From Rotaria sp. Silwood1 (Eukaryota; Rotifera; Eurotatoria; Philodinida; Philodinidae), in the NCBI GenBank assembly GCA_905250075.1, contig CAJNOP010000027.1, forward strand, positions 372,001-436,000: a stretch of DNA of 64,000 nucleotides, in the 5' to 3' direction. Positions within the stretch are counted from its first letter, which is position 1. Each line of letters opens with the position of its first letter. This document shows positions 1-11,661 of this stretch, piece by piece. A program made the translations under genes and the position numbers. The notes beneath the pieces were generated by a model. That model worked only from the letters and a program-made list of their open reading frames with translations. It did no database searches and was not told the origin of the DNA.

Positions 1-900
1 TTGAAATTTCTTCTCTATTATCCCTGTGATTAAAATACTCTTTTTTATCAAAAGATAGCGCTTGAAATTCTCTACAAAACCATATACGATCAGTTTTCCA
101 AAACTGTTTTAGATGCATTTGAAAAAGATGAAAAATAAAGACATGCAAAAAAGCTGTAAAATGTAACGGATTGGATATAATGAATGGCCACGCTCTGCAC
201 CCAATTTTTTCATCACTTACTTCGCTCTGTTAGAGGAACAAAATATGCCAAAAGATGCAGCGTGAAAAGCTCTACAATTTGCATAAGACCACTTATTTTA
301 TAGTTGCCATTTTTGTTTTCAAAATGGACACAATTTTTCAGGAATCAAATTTTGGCCGCGCAATTTTTGGTACAAGGTAAATTCGCTTTTTTCTTATTTC
401 ATTTTTTATAATTATTTTTTTGTAAATTGTAGAGCTTTTCACGCTGCATTTTGTGGTGTATTTTATTTATTCTTTAATGGAGCATATCAGGTAATAACAG
501 GATGAAATAAGAAAAAACGAATCCACCTTGTACCAAGAATTGCGCGACCAAAATTTGATTCCTCAAAAATTTTTTCCATTTTGAAAACAAAAAGGGCAAC
601 TATTAAATAAGTGGTCTTATGCAAATTGTAGAGCTTTTCATCCTGCTTCTTTTGGCATATTTTGTTCCTCTAACAGAGAGAAGTAAGTGATGAAAAAATT
701 GGGTGCAAAGCGTGACCATTCATTATATCCAATCCGTTACATTTTACAGCTTTTTGCATGTCTTTATTTTTCATCTTTTTCAAATGCATCTAAAACAGTT
801 TTGGGAACTGGTCGTATGTGGTTTTGTAGAGAATTTCAAGCGCTATCTTTTGATAAAAAAGAGTATTTTAATCACAGGGATAATAGCGGAGAAATTTCAA
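1..900. repeat. Foldback (long inverted repeat) element
   Basis: The left arm (about 1-402) reappears as its reverse complement at about 502-900, close to 90% identical by eye, around a loop of about 100 bp. The element could extend left of the window because the match already runs at base 1. No transposase is encoded. The reading frame at 687-986 lies in the right arm and is a by-product of the repeat. The structure fits a foldback-type or long-TIR non-autonomous DNA element; the family is not recognised. Confidence 0.85.
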
Positions 901-3570
901 AAATACTAAGAGGGCAATTTATTCTGGCCCACCCGTTACTTCTTTCTAATATTAGAAGCACATATTCATTTAACTTCGATTCGTAATAAATATATGCTAT
1001 GATATGTGTATACAAAAAAAAAAAACATTTTTTTTCGTTAATTTTTGCCACTACATATGAATTCAGAGCAGACGTCTAGTATCATATTAAGTAAAATTAC
1101 GCATATGATTACTTTTTATTTCGCTTTATATTATGTATTTTAAGTTTGCTTGCTATCGACATTCAACCTGTTAGTTTCTTTTTCTTATGTAATAATTTGT
1201 CCTATACAGTGTTCTCAAAGTTCTTCAACGGTGTTCGAGTGAATTTTTTGCAAGTATAACAGATCAGTTTATTTACTTAGTACTAAATAATTATCAAATT
1301 TTAAATCGATAACTTTTACTATAGTTGAGAAACTGTGACAACACTAGTACATACGATTTTATGTATATTCCAATTCTTTTGACCTAAAACTTATTTTAAT
1401 TGTACTTTTAGTTATCTATCATTCTTTGACATAAAAAACATAATAAATTTTTTGTAATCCTTTTTTAATGTCATTTTTTCATTGTCCTATCCCATTGTCT
1501 TCTCGTGTACATAAATTCTCTTTTAATACATTCCAGATGTGTTCTATCGGATAAATGTTGGCTTGTTGTACAGTACAGTTATATGGTTTCATTAAATTGA
1601 TAAAAACATGCTCGACGAAATTTAAAATTATACATGTCTTTTATTTCGAATCTTGCTCATCTTAAAAAATTAAATTTCGTATATCACCGAATTTGGTTAG
1701 TTGGGTTTTTTTGCTAATCGGAACTTTTATATTTCACCTATTGATAGGTACAGAAATGAGAATATGCTTGTAAAAAAAAACAACTTTTTGTTTTGATGTG
1801 CTTCATAAAGAGCACATAAAATCAAATATGTGCCCGAAAACGTTTTTTATCGTGTTTCATCAGCTTCAGTAGTTAGAAAATTTGATAAAATAGTGCGTGA
1901 TAGTCTGGTGACAATTTCTCACCTATAGTGTAAAAATTATTGATCTAAAACTTTGTAGTTATTTAGTACTAGGTTTATAGCATACTTTGACAAAGTCATG
2001 AAAAGTTCGATTTTATTGAATATAAGAATAATGAATTTTAAAATCATTTCTCTATGTGTTGAAATTACAATAATATTTTTCATCATTTGAAAAGATTTGT
2101 GAGTGTAGTGTCATACTTTCTGTTACCGATGCCATATAGTTTTGAGTATTATTAATATTATAAGTGTCATTTATTTGTTACATCTATTCATGATGTTTAG
2201 TGTAAAAAATTTATTTTTCGTCATGTCTTTTATTGAAATGATGTATTCAAAGCAATATTATATGTTGACACGAAAGCTTAGCTTCAAATATCCATAGATT
2301 ATATTTTCTCTTTGCAGTTATCATCTTACTATTTGATATAAGTCGTTGAAAACAATGCTGACAGATTGTCTACGAAAGAATTTCATGATATTAATTGGTA
2401 ATGGTTGAATAAATAAGCGTCAAAAAAGAAAACAAACTGATATCGACAGATTGCAGTAGAACTATTAATTTGCAACATATGTGTATGTGCATGTATTTGG
2501 TTCTTATTGTTATCTTCTTTCTGTATTTAGTATTTCTTTTTTTTTTCATCTTCATAGTAGCATTCGTCATTTTGATCTTTCAACAGTTTTATTGACGTTC
2601 TTTTTTTATGTTCGATGTTTTAGGTTTTTTTTTCTTTTGCTCTATCAATATAACATGTGTCTGATAGTCTTATATATGACGGTCATAATTCTTCAATGGA
2701 GTTAAAATCATAGGAATAGGTCCGTATTCACATATTCAACAAAAACAGTCATTATCCTGTATCACTCTATATACTTGTTATTCACTCATACTTGTTGTAA
2801 AATTCAAAATAATTATGTTTGAAACATGGTGAGTTGTCGTATTTCTTATCATATATGTGAATATATTCAAATTTAGTTTACTTTCTATTTTATCGATGTT
2901 TTTGCCACCTGTTGTTGTCTTAATCAAAGTGGGTAAGATTTCGAAAAAACAAAAAAAAAAAAAAGAACTTTCTCTTTTGAATAAACAAATTCAATCGATA
3001 TGTGTTTTAAAGGATATACGGAACGATTCTTACTAAATATTTTACTAACTCTTTGTGGTTTTATTCCTGGAATAGTTCATGCATTATTCATAGTATGGTT
3101 CAATAGAAATCAATAAATGATATTGGTTCATTATTATAAATCATAATAAACTTATTATATTGATATTTTATGTCTTACTATTCGTTTTTTTTTGCTCGAT
3201 ATAATTCATTAAAATTAAACTCAAACAATTGTAGTATTTCATTGACAACTTTAGTTGTAAAGATTTTTTCTACATAATCTTAACATTGAACTTCTTAAAG
3301 AAAATGATCGTCACCTAACCTTCTTTTTTTTTTTCATTATTCATCAACATTTGCTCTTTTTCTGTTTAATGCATACGAGGTCGTGTAAATGACATCATGT
3401 TAGGAAGAGAAAAAAAAAGATTGAGAATTACATTTTGCGCTTACTTATTAGATGCCATTCAAACCGACGAGAAGAGAAAAAGAACACACAATAAAAATAT
3501 AACCTGAATGGAATTGTTAAGGTCTATGTGGGATGTCGGGTTAGTATTGTTCTATGAGGGGAAAAAATAG
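901..3570. other. Intergenic, no gene seen
   Basis: About 2.7 kb of AT-rich sequence with homopolymer runs and scattered stops in all frames. I see no exon series, RNA gene or transposon ends. The last few hundred bases probably hold the promoter of the coiled-coil gene that follows. Confidence 0.5.
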
Positions 3571-3732
3571 GTAAGTTCTTAGTCTCAAAAGGAAGCAACC
3601 AAGAACAAAAAAAAAAAAGGAAAAAAATGTTCTTGCCCCTTTCTTTGTCCGTGTACACATTCTCTGTTTGCTTCATTCATTCATTATTGATTGAACATTA
3701 AAGATTATATATATATTTATATATCGATTTAG
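3571..3732 (+). other. Candidate 5'UTR intron or trans-splice acceptor
   Basis: A consensus donor (AG|GTAAGT) sits at 3571, and an acceptor (TTTAG) ends at 3732, directly abutting the start codon of the coiled-coil gene. This can be a 162 bp 5'UTR intron, or the AG at 3731-3732 may be a spliced-leader acceptor. The sequence alone cannot tell these apart. Confidence 0.4.
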
Positions 3733-4475
3733 ATGGAGAATCCACCAGATCTCATTGTTGTTACTGCATCAGATGAACAATATCAAGATAAACAGAAATT
3801 AATCGTTGAAAATATTAATCAAGAACAAGATAAACAACATGATGAATCAATAGCAAATCTTCAATCGGATAAATATGCTCTTGAATGTCAAGTTAAACGA
3901 TTACAAGCTCAACTAACCGTACGTAATAATTATGAATTTGATGAACAATCACGTTTATTACAACAACGATTTCAAGATGAAATTCAATCTATTATTCATC
4001 ATCATACAGAATTAGTTCAACATACTACCAATGAACTGTCTGCTTATATAACAAATGTTCTGCGAAAAAGTATGGAAGATATCGAAAGTTTAAGGTAAGT
4101 TTTCTTTTTTTTTTATGTTGAACGTCATTAAAAATTTTGTTTTCCTATTCTCCAACATAAAGCTTATTACATCAAAAAGAATTATGTGTACATTCGAAAA
4201 TTATGACTGATTGTATTCAACAACAATGCAGTGAAATGAATGAACTAAGTCATCATTTGATTAATCAACAACACACAATGCCTATGCATTTGTTTAATAG
4301 TCTTATTGATGATTTTCGAACTTCACTTAACGATCTGAAGACAAGTTTTGATTCAAAAATTAATTATCTAAGTGATATTCATTTATCAACAATCGACAAA
4401 TTAAATACGAAACATGAAATTGAGATTAATGAAATGAAATGCGAATTAAATTTAATGTCTAATCGATCTAACTAA
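3733..4475 (+). CDS. Coiled-coil protein, unknown function (two exons)
   Basis: Exons 3733-4094 and 4163-4475 join across a 68 bp GT-AG intron in phase 2 and give 224 residues. The ATG follows the acceptor directly. The protein is rich in Glu, Gln, Asn and Lys, with heptad-like hydrophobic spacing over most of its length, notably residues 40-75 and 150-220. It has no signal peptide, membrane segment or recognisable catalytic motif. Composition suggests a cytoplasmic scaffold, axonemal or centrosomal type coiled coil, but no family is recognised. Its neighbours are non-coding on both sides for kilobases. Confidence 0.75.
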
Positions 4476-7400
4476 CTAGCTCTATATTAATTTCTTTTCT
4501 GTATCATACTCCACGTAATATAAAAAGCTATTACATGACAAATTATTAGTAAAGAAAAAAAATAGATGTCATTTTTCGAAAGTAGAATTCAGTTGAATAA
4601 ACATTTTACAAATTAAATAGTTTTATAATATTAAAATTAAATAGAAAAGCAAAATTTAGTGCTGCATTTTATTTCTTGAACTATTTTGACTTAATAACAA
4701 TTCAATACAACCTATTCAACATTAAAGATTGATGCATTGGTCCATATGTCATTACAATAACGACTTAATGTTTAATATACAAACGAAAGTAGATAAAAAA
4801 AAGAAAAAAGGTCTTTAATACATATATTTTTACTGACAAAAACCACTATTTACAAGTTGGTTTCAAATTCGAATCAGTGAGATATAGAATAAAGCAATAA
4901 ATTGTTTCTGACACGGATGAATTACACATGTCATTAAAGTTGTATTTAATCACTGATTTCCATAAATGATTATAAATTAACGATTTGGTAAATTCAGAGG
5001 CTATTATAATTTCAACTTTAGTCATCAGAATTTTAATCTAAAAGAAAGATTTAGTTTCGTGATGGATGCTACTACTAAGACATGAATGAGATTGAACAAC
5101 TAAGAAAAAAAAAACAATCGAACTGAACTTTGCATTCATATTCATGTATTTCAAAAGATGTTTTTGATAGTATCGATACTTTCAAATCAAATAATTTTTC
5201 TATTGTAGATTTAGTTTTAGATGAGTTTTTCAATTATAGATTGACGTAAAGTTGAAAAATTAGTCTTTATTCTATAAGATGACCTATTTTGTTATTATTC
5301 TTTTATTTCTGATTTTTAATCACTTGTTCTCTTCCATTCTCCCTTTTAGATTGTTAATTTATGAAAAGAATCGAGTATCTGTGAAGTGATTTCAGAGAAA
5401 AACTCGATTCAAAACATTGATACGTATAAGTGAACGGTTGTTTTTCAGTTTTTCCTTGTTTCTTTTTTAATTTTGTTTTTGTTTAATTATAAAAAGTTGC
5501 ATGTCACATTAATATTTTTTTATTACATGTTTTATTCCTGTAGAATAATTTAAACACTCAAAGTTTCAATGAAAACATTCATTAACATAAATAATACAGT
5601 AATACTAACTTATCTGTGTAACAGTTGCGATTGAGATTACATGAGTAATATTACTTCTATTATCACTAGAGTGAAGAATAATAATTGATCATAAAACCAC
5701 GATTTATCAAAAAAATCATCAGAATCATCGGAAAAAAATTGGTTGTTTTATCGCATTTCAGCTCACGATTATCGTTTTGATACATCTTGGTTAATTGTTA
5801 ATAAAGCTGTCGTCGTCTTTTTTACAAGAATATAGAATGATAAATGAAATAATAATTCAAGGAAGCATATTTTCTCTGATTTTTTTCTTATTAGTGAAAG
5901 ATTAACAGCAATACTGAAATAAGCATGCTCACAACACAAATATATATCTGGTGCATAACAAAAATCTTCGATAGGACTGACTTTAGTTAGAAGTGAAACC
6001 AATGATTATTCCATTCTTATATTATATCTGTACTTGATTAATTGATTCAATTTTGAGACGTATAACACACAAAACAATTTCGATAAAAAAACCATATAGA
6101 TTTTCCATACATAAGGTGATGAATATAGTACAGCATGTAGGTAGTCGGTTGTGTACATATTCGGCCTCCACACTTTGCATCACGATTATTTAGAAAAGGA
6201 CGAATATCTAGCAACTCTTTCGAGCTTTGTCAGAAAGATCCATGCCTCGAGATAATACAAACGTTTTTAATTCATCTCTAAGAAGCTTTGCAAAATGATG
6301 GCTTTGACGATTCGCCTTTCATCTTTTACTGAGGGGTGTGAGTGTAAGAATAGCCGGAGAATTTATCTACACACGTACCTATAATGATGCTCCTGTATGC
6401 ATCTAGAAATTCGAGTTCTATCTGCATTTTGATAGGCTTTCGTCGTTTGTTGTTTTGATTTCAGGTGACTTTCAAGGATTATGCATATATCACGTTTATT
6501 TAGCTATAAGGCATTTTTCATCTTATCGAAGTCGAGAAGGACGTCTCTTATTCATTGCCTGAAGGACAAGACAGAGAGAAAAAAGTATACCGATGTGATG
6601 GCTACCATCAAAAATGTATATACTAACGATCAAGCGATAAGAATATCATTGAAGGTATATGATGAATGAGAGATAGTTAAACTGATAGACTAGTAAAATA
6701 AAAGGTTATTCATGTGTGACCAAAAGAAAATGGAGAGGAGACGAATAGTCGTTTTTTTCTCACTAGCATTTTTTCGATTTCTCACAATCACTTGCTTATG
6801 TATTCTTAAACATGCAACAGGACTTGGAATCAACCCGAAAAATAAACTGATCTGTATATATGAAAGATATACATCAATATTGTAGTCTCAACTTTCGCTC
6901 TGTAGCAATTGACGTGCCAAAAAGAAAATGACTTCGATTTAGATGGTAAGTAATTTTAAATAAGCATTAAGTAAAAAATCCGATTTGTGCTAAGCTTTTT
7001 ATCTAAGCTCTGAGTAAAGAGACAAATATCTGAGTAAAAAATTTAGTTGTACAGTTATTGTAATAGTAAAGCTTTTGTTGCTTTTCGTCATCGTCTCCTT
7101 ATTCATTTGTCACTCAGTGCTATATCCTTTGCTAATGGAAATGCTTTTCAAAACTTCAAACTTATATCCATACCAATAATATGTTCGCACATGTTCTTTG
7201 AAGCAGCTGGAATAATAGTTCAGTCTGATTTGCTATTCTGATGGAGTCTAGGGATATGGGTGTTTTTGAAAGGAAGACTAAAACTCACTAACACCAAAAT
7301 CCTAAATTTATATCTACTGACACCCTTTTACGCACGAATCAATATAAAATAGGTTCTCAGTAACCTTATTCGTATGAGAAAGTTTTGTCCATTTCACCGT

Positions 7401-9127
7401 GCATGTGTCGATATGAGCTCTAGATGTTAATGAAAGTCGTCTTTTTACAAATACTCTTGTTTCTACACTCATTACCACACTCTAAATTTGGAATAAACTT
7501 TCAATGACTGATATTTACACAAAAACAAGGTGGACAGTAAGTGAGAACTTACTAGAAAATGGGAAGCCCAAAAAAAACTTTTGAAAACTCAATAAAGATC
7601 AGTATAGAAGAAACGGAAGCTAGAAAAGAAATTATTATATTGGAGCATCCTCGAAGAGAAAATGTGTACATTAACGCATGACATCAGAACATAAAATACA
7701 GGTGAAATAAACATATATCACGGTAATAGTTTAACATTGCCACAAGGAAAGAAAGAGAAAATGTAAACGCCATACTATCATAAAAAGATTTATCTTATTT
7801 ATATAATCGGACTTAGTCTTGACTAGAAATTATTTAGAAATTAATTAACTAACTTAGCGAATATTTCTATTACTGAGAAGCTATAAATTAATTGATCATT
7901 AAATATTTTCATTTAGCAGTCAATTTATTTACTGAATAAGTACAAATTTCACTTAGCCAAAGCAAACTTAGCATTTTAATAATTTTAGTTAGCAAATATA
8001 TTGTAGTCAAGTAACATTAATATCTTAAAGTACTTGCCTTATTAGAATGATTAAAGGATGATGCAAAGGTAATTCAACGAGATGTTTCATTTCATTTATA
8101 ATCAATTAGAATAATTCAGATCATTCAAAAAAAAATGAGTGCATTTTGATCGTTTTTCAGTCACATTCTTGTAAAAATGGTTAGACTTTCATTTTTCTAA
8201 TTTCATACTTATTATGTACGGTAAATTATATAAATTCTACTGTTTAGAAAATTGACTTTTAAAACGTTAAAGCATTTTCAAAGTTTCATTATTCATTGGT
8301 CAAATTCTAAATAGTTAGAAAATTTTTGATTTTCGAAAAGATTCATTTTTGTGAAAGTTGAAAATCAACAATAATTCCAAAACAATATTCCAAATTGTAT
8401 TTCTATTTCAAGACAGTCATCGTACTAATTATGACATGTTTCTTATGTCGTATAAATAATTTATTTTTCATTCGTGTGCCTTATCTTTGATCTCTTGTTG
8501 AGTAATTTTCTTTTTGATTGTTCTATGTTGACATACTTATTTAACATGTTTTCAAATCGTTCGTATTTTTTTGTTTATTGAAGACTTAAGTAAAAGTAAA
8601 AATATCGTTTTCATGGTCTTTTCTATTTTGCTGCTTTATTTTAGATTATTAATATATGGAGTGTACTGCTGATGATATTTCAAGATGGCGGGCTGAAGAA
8701 TGTTTCAAGAAATATGCTAACATGTTAGTTTGCAGCTAATCATACGGGAAGAAGAGTCCGACAAGGTGCCATGTTCAGATATGAATCCAACATGATTCTA
8801 TCGAATTATAGGTGTATCCTACATCCAACAACTTCCTACCGGAATCCTGTACCAAGAAATCTAACGACTTATTGTATCTTCCTACAACTTCCAATCGGAT
8901 TCTGTCGGATGTAATTGAATTATTGGAAGAATACTACGAATTCGATCAAATTCAAATCTAGGATTCTTCCTTCTGGGTAGCGTCAACAATAAATATTCAG
9001 CACTTAGAAAAATGAAAATAAATGGACATATAAGAGAAACAAGATGTAAAATAAAAAAAAATTGACAACAACGAAAATTTTGACATAATTTATAACACGT
9101 GATATTTCGGTATCTATCTCACAGATA
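4476..9127. other. Long intergenic stretch, no supported gene
   Basis: About 4.6 kb of AT-rich sequence. Short open frames (for example near 5769-6002, 6481-6669 and 7047-7241) show no homology, no linked exons and no coding-like composition. The 8740-8960 part contains imperfect short direct repeats around ACTTCC..GGA..CTGT and may be a decayed element. Confidence 0.5.
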
Positions 9128-9313
9128 CAGCGGCGGATCTAGAATTTTTTTGATATGGGGCGATTTTGACCAAAAATCGAGTTTTGCAGTTCATTAGTAG
9201 TAGTATACACTCTATTTTTAAGTCTTTTCTGCTGGGAAAAATCGAAAATTTTTTTTTCGAATGGGGGCGATCGCCCCAAGCGCCCCCCCCCTAAATCCGC
9301 CACTGCACAGATA
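9120..9313. mobile_element. hAT-type MITE with 8 bp target-site duplication
   Basis: The element runs 9128-9305 (178 bp). Its ends are CAGCGGCGGAT and ATCCGCCACTG, inverted repeats with one or two mismatches, typical of non-autonomous hAT elements. It is flanked on both sides by the identical octamer CACAGATA (9120-9127 and 9306-9313), the 8 bp duplication expected of hAT transposases. It has no coding capacity. It contains runs of T and of C near its right end. The perfect duplication suggests a fairly recent insertion. Confidence 0.9.
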
Positions 9314-9411
9314 CCGAGAGCATGGTCAATTCCGCTTTCCAGGAAATTCAAAATTGGCTACACCTCGAATCATGGTACGGAGTTTTATATATGCATAATA
9401 TATGGTTCCAT

Positions 9412-9461
9412 GTGGGATTGGGTTGGGTCGGGTTGGCTTGGGTTGGGTTGAGTTGGGTCAA
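9412..9461 (+). repeat. GGGTTG-type short tandem repeat
   Basis: About eight imperfect units of GGGTTG (variants GGGTCG, GGCTTG, GAGTTG) give a G-rich plus strand able in principle to form a G-quadruplex. Confidence 0.8.
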
Positions 9462-9479
9462 GTAACAATATATATGTAC

Positions 9480-9552
9480 GTGCGAGTGTGGGTGTGAGTG
9501 TCAAGGAATTTATCATGCACCCACCCAAACTCACACCCACACCCACACACCC
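9480..9552. repeat. GTGTGGGTGTGAG hairpin, telomere-like units
   Basis: A G-rich stretch (about 9480-9501) containing TGTGGG and GTGTGAG is followed about 25 bp later by a C-rich complement (about 9526-9552, CACCCA and ACACCC units), forming an inverted repeat. TGTGGG resembles the telomeric repeat reported for bdelloid rotifers, but only one or two exact units occur per side. Confidence 0.6.
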
Positions 9553-9712
9553 TTAAAAAAAAAGAATAATCAGAGAATATCTAATGTAATCATACATAAA
9601 GAAACTGAATCAATGCATATTTTACTTAATGCAACAAGTTATGATCCTGATTGAGTTATTGTTAAATCGATATTACATATGTATGTGACGTCGTCAACAT
9701 TTTGTTCAAATG

Positions 9713-10247
9713 ATGGAACCAATTCAAGAAGTTCTGAAATCTAATCTAGTTTTATCGGTGACCAACTTGGTAAGTCTTGTAAAGCGCATTTTTTTTTATT
9801 CGCCTAAAAACTCATTCATATTGTTAATGAGTTTAAACAGTTCATTCAAAGCATCCGACATAGTCTAAGTATCATGTATAGATCTATTTTCTTTTTTTTT
9901 CTATGAACAGCTTACGAATGGAATGACTTTTCGTTCTGATCCATTCGTCGGATATATATTTCAAGTGCAGAAGTCTAGTTGTATACTATTAGTCAGATAT
10001 TTGGGTCGTCAAAGAAAACAAAATATTACCAAAAGTAATGCGTTTTTTGAAATTAACAGCTGTGAATATGAAACGTTACCAATACTCTACAAAGTTTTAT
10101 TAAATCATGTGAGTAGTTTATTGGCAATTTGACTTCATTTTTTTTAATTTTAATTGTTCATTTTAGCAAATAATCGATATTTATCATATTATACCAATAC
10201 AAATAATTAACAATATCAAAAGTTATTATACTATTGTTATTGAATAA
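9713..10247 (+). CDS. Candidate small three-exon gene, 111 aa, unknown
   Basis: Exons 9713-9769, 9911-10108 and 10167-10247 join at phase 0 through donors GTAAGT and GTGAGT and acceptors ACAG and TTTAG. They give one continuous frame from ATG to TAA of 111 residues. An AATAAA motif overlaps the stop (10244). The 141 bp first intron and 58 bp second intron fit the window's gene structure. The product is hydrophobic to mixed with no motif I recognise; exon 2 has basic residues around RYLGRQRKQ. It could be a fragment of a larger gene whose upstream exons I missed, or a pseudogene. The support is phase consistency only. Confidence 0.4.
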
Positions 10248-11661
10248 AATACATTTATTACGATGAACTGAAAAAGTGAAGGGATGGCTGTTTTATTTGA
10301 ATTATATATATGGAAATATTTAATGAAGTAACTACAGCAAAATTTCACACAACTTAAAAAGTTCTGAATAATTTATCATTGCAGAATAGATCAGACTTTT
10401 TATTAATGTCGGCTAAACCATTTTTAAAGGAGCACGAAATTAACATCATCCATTTCATGAATATATTTTTCTGTTTTTGATTGCATATCATCCAGAATCT
10501 CTTAAATTATATTAGTTATTACAACTCAATAGCCTTTTATGTACATCTTGTTTTCAAATCTTGGAAACGTTAACTTAGTTGTTCTTCTATTGTTAGTAAT
10601 TTTTGTACAGTTTGTTTTCTCGATTAGATCGTGTAACAATCCAAACTAATACATAACTTCTTACTGATCCTCGATTACTTTTCTGTCTTTTATTCATCTA
10701 TATTTTTACGTGCCTTCCGTTGGTTATCTTTATCTCATCCTTCTTCTATATGTGCTTCGAAACGATACGCTTCGTGTGTCATTCTCTCGTACATGGTGTA
10801 TGAACTAAACCTTGTCTTCCTTTGAATTTGTTCTTACACCTCGTTTTTTTCTGTTACGATGTTTGTTGTATTTGTCTTTACCGTATTTTCTGCTGTTGTG
10901 TTTTCTGTATTTTTCAAGTTCGTTCTATGCTATTCTTCGTACTTGAAATAGCATATAAGCAACAAGAAAAATAGTGTAGGCACGATTTTTCATATACTAC
11001 TAAAGTATACGTATAGTAGTTCTTAAACGGTGCCTATTATATCAGAAATCGTTACAGATTGTAATTTTTTCGTTTTGTTTTGTACATTATGTGTGTACAT
11101 GCGAAATAAAATAACTAAAGTTTTCGATTGAAAAATGAAGGGAGAAAACGGATTTCCAAATTCATAAAAAAAGTTCTATCGTCAATAAATAATCTATAAA
11201 TTTTCAAGATTGTCCGTATGAATTCACTTTCGATTTTCTAATTAGAAAATCGAATTTCTTATTTCTAATAACTTAAATATCGTATTTTGAGGAAATTAGC
11301 AACTCGTTTATGAATTTATATGAGCAGTCCTAGAATATCCTTTTGCATTCTCTGTAACTTATTTTCTATGCTACAATGTATTGATAATTTACAACTATGT
11401 AAAAGATACATCATTCCATAATTCAAAGTTCCTTCTATGAAACCTGATGCAGTACTTGTCAATCGATCAAATTACTACGTGATGACGCTTAAAATACTGA
11501 AAGCTACTGAGCTTTTTCTAGCTTTTTTAAAAAGGCTATAATTTAAGTGACATGTAAAATAGATGATACAATCAATACAGCAGAATAGTATAAAATTAGT
11601 AAATTACATGAACGAACAGTTATTAATTAGGTCTGAAAATTAATTTGAAAATCGATTAATA
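10248..11661. other. Intergenic, nothing recognised
   Basis: About 1.4 kb of T-rich sequence between the small candidate gene and the mariner element; no gene, repeat unit or RNA gene was seen. Confidence 0.5.

Noticed and set aside
687-986. 99-codon open frame
   Set aside because: It lies in the right arm of the foldback repeat, and no protein features are seen.
9139-9351. 70-codon minus-strand frame
   Set aside because: It spans the hAT MITE and its flank; it is created by the element's sequence.
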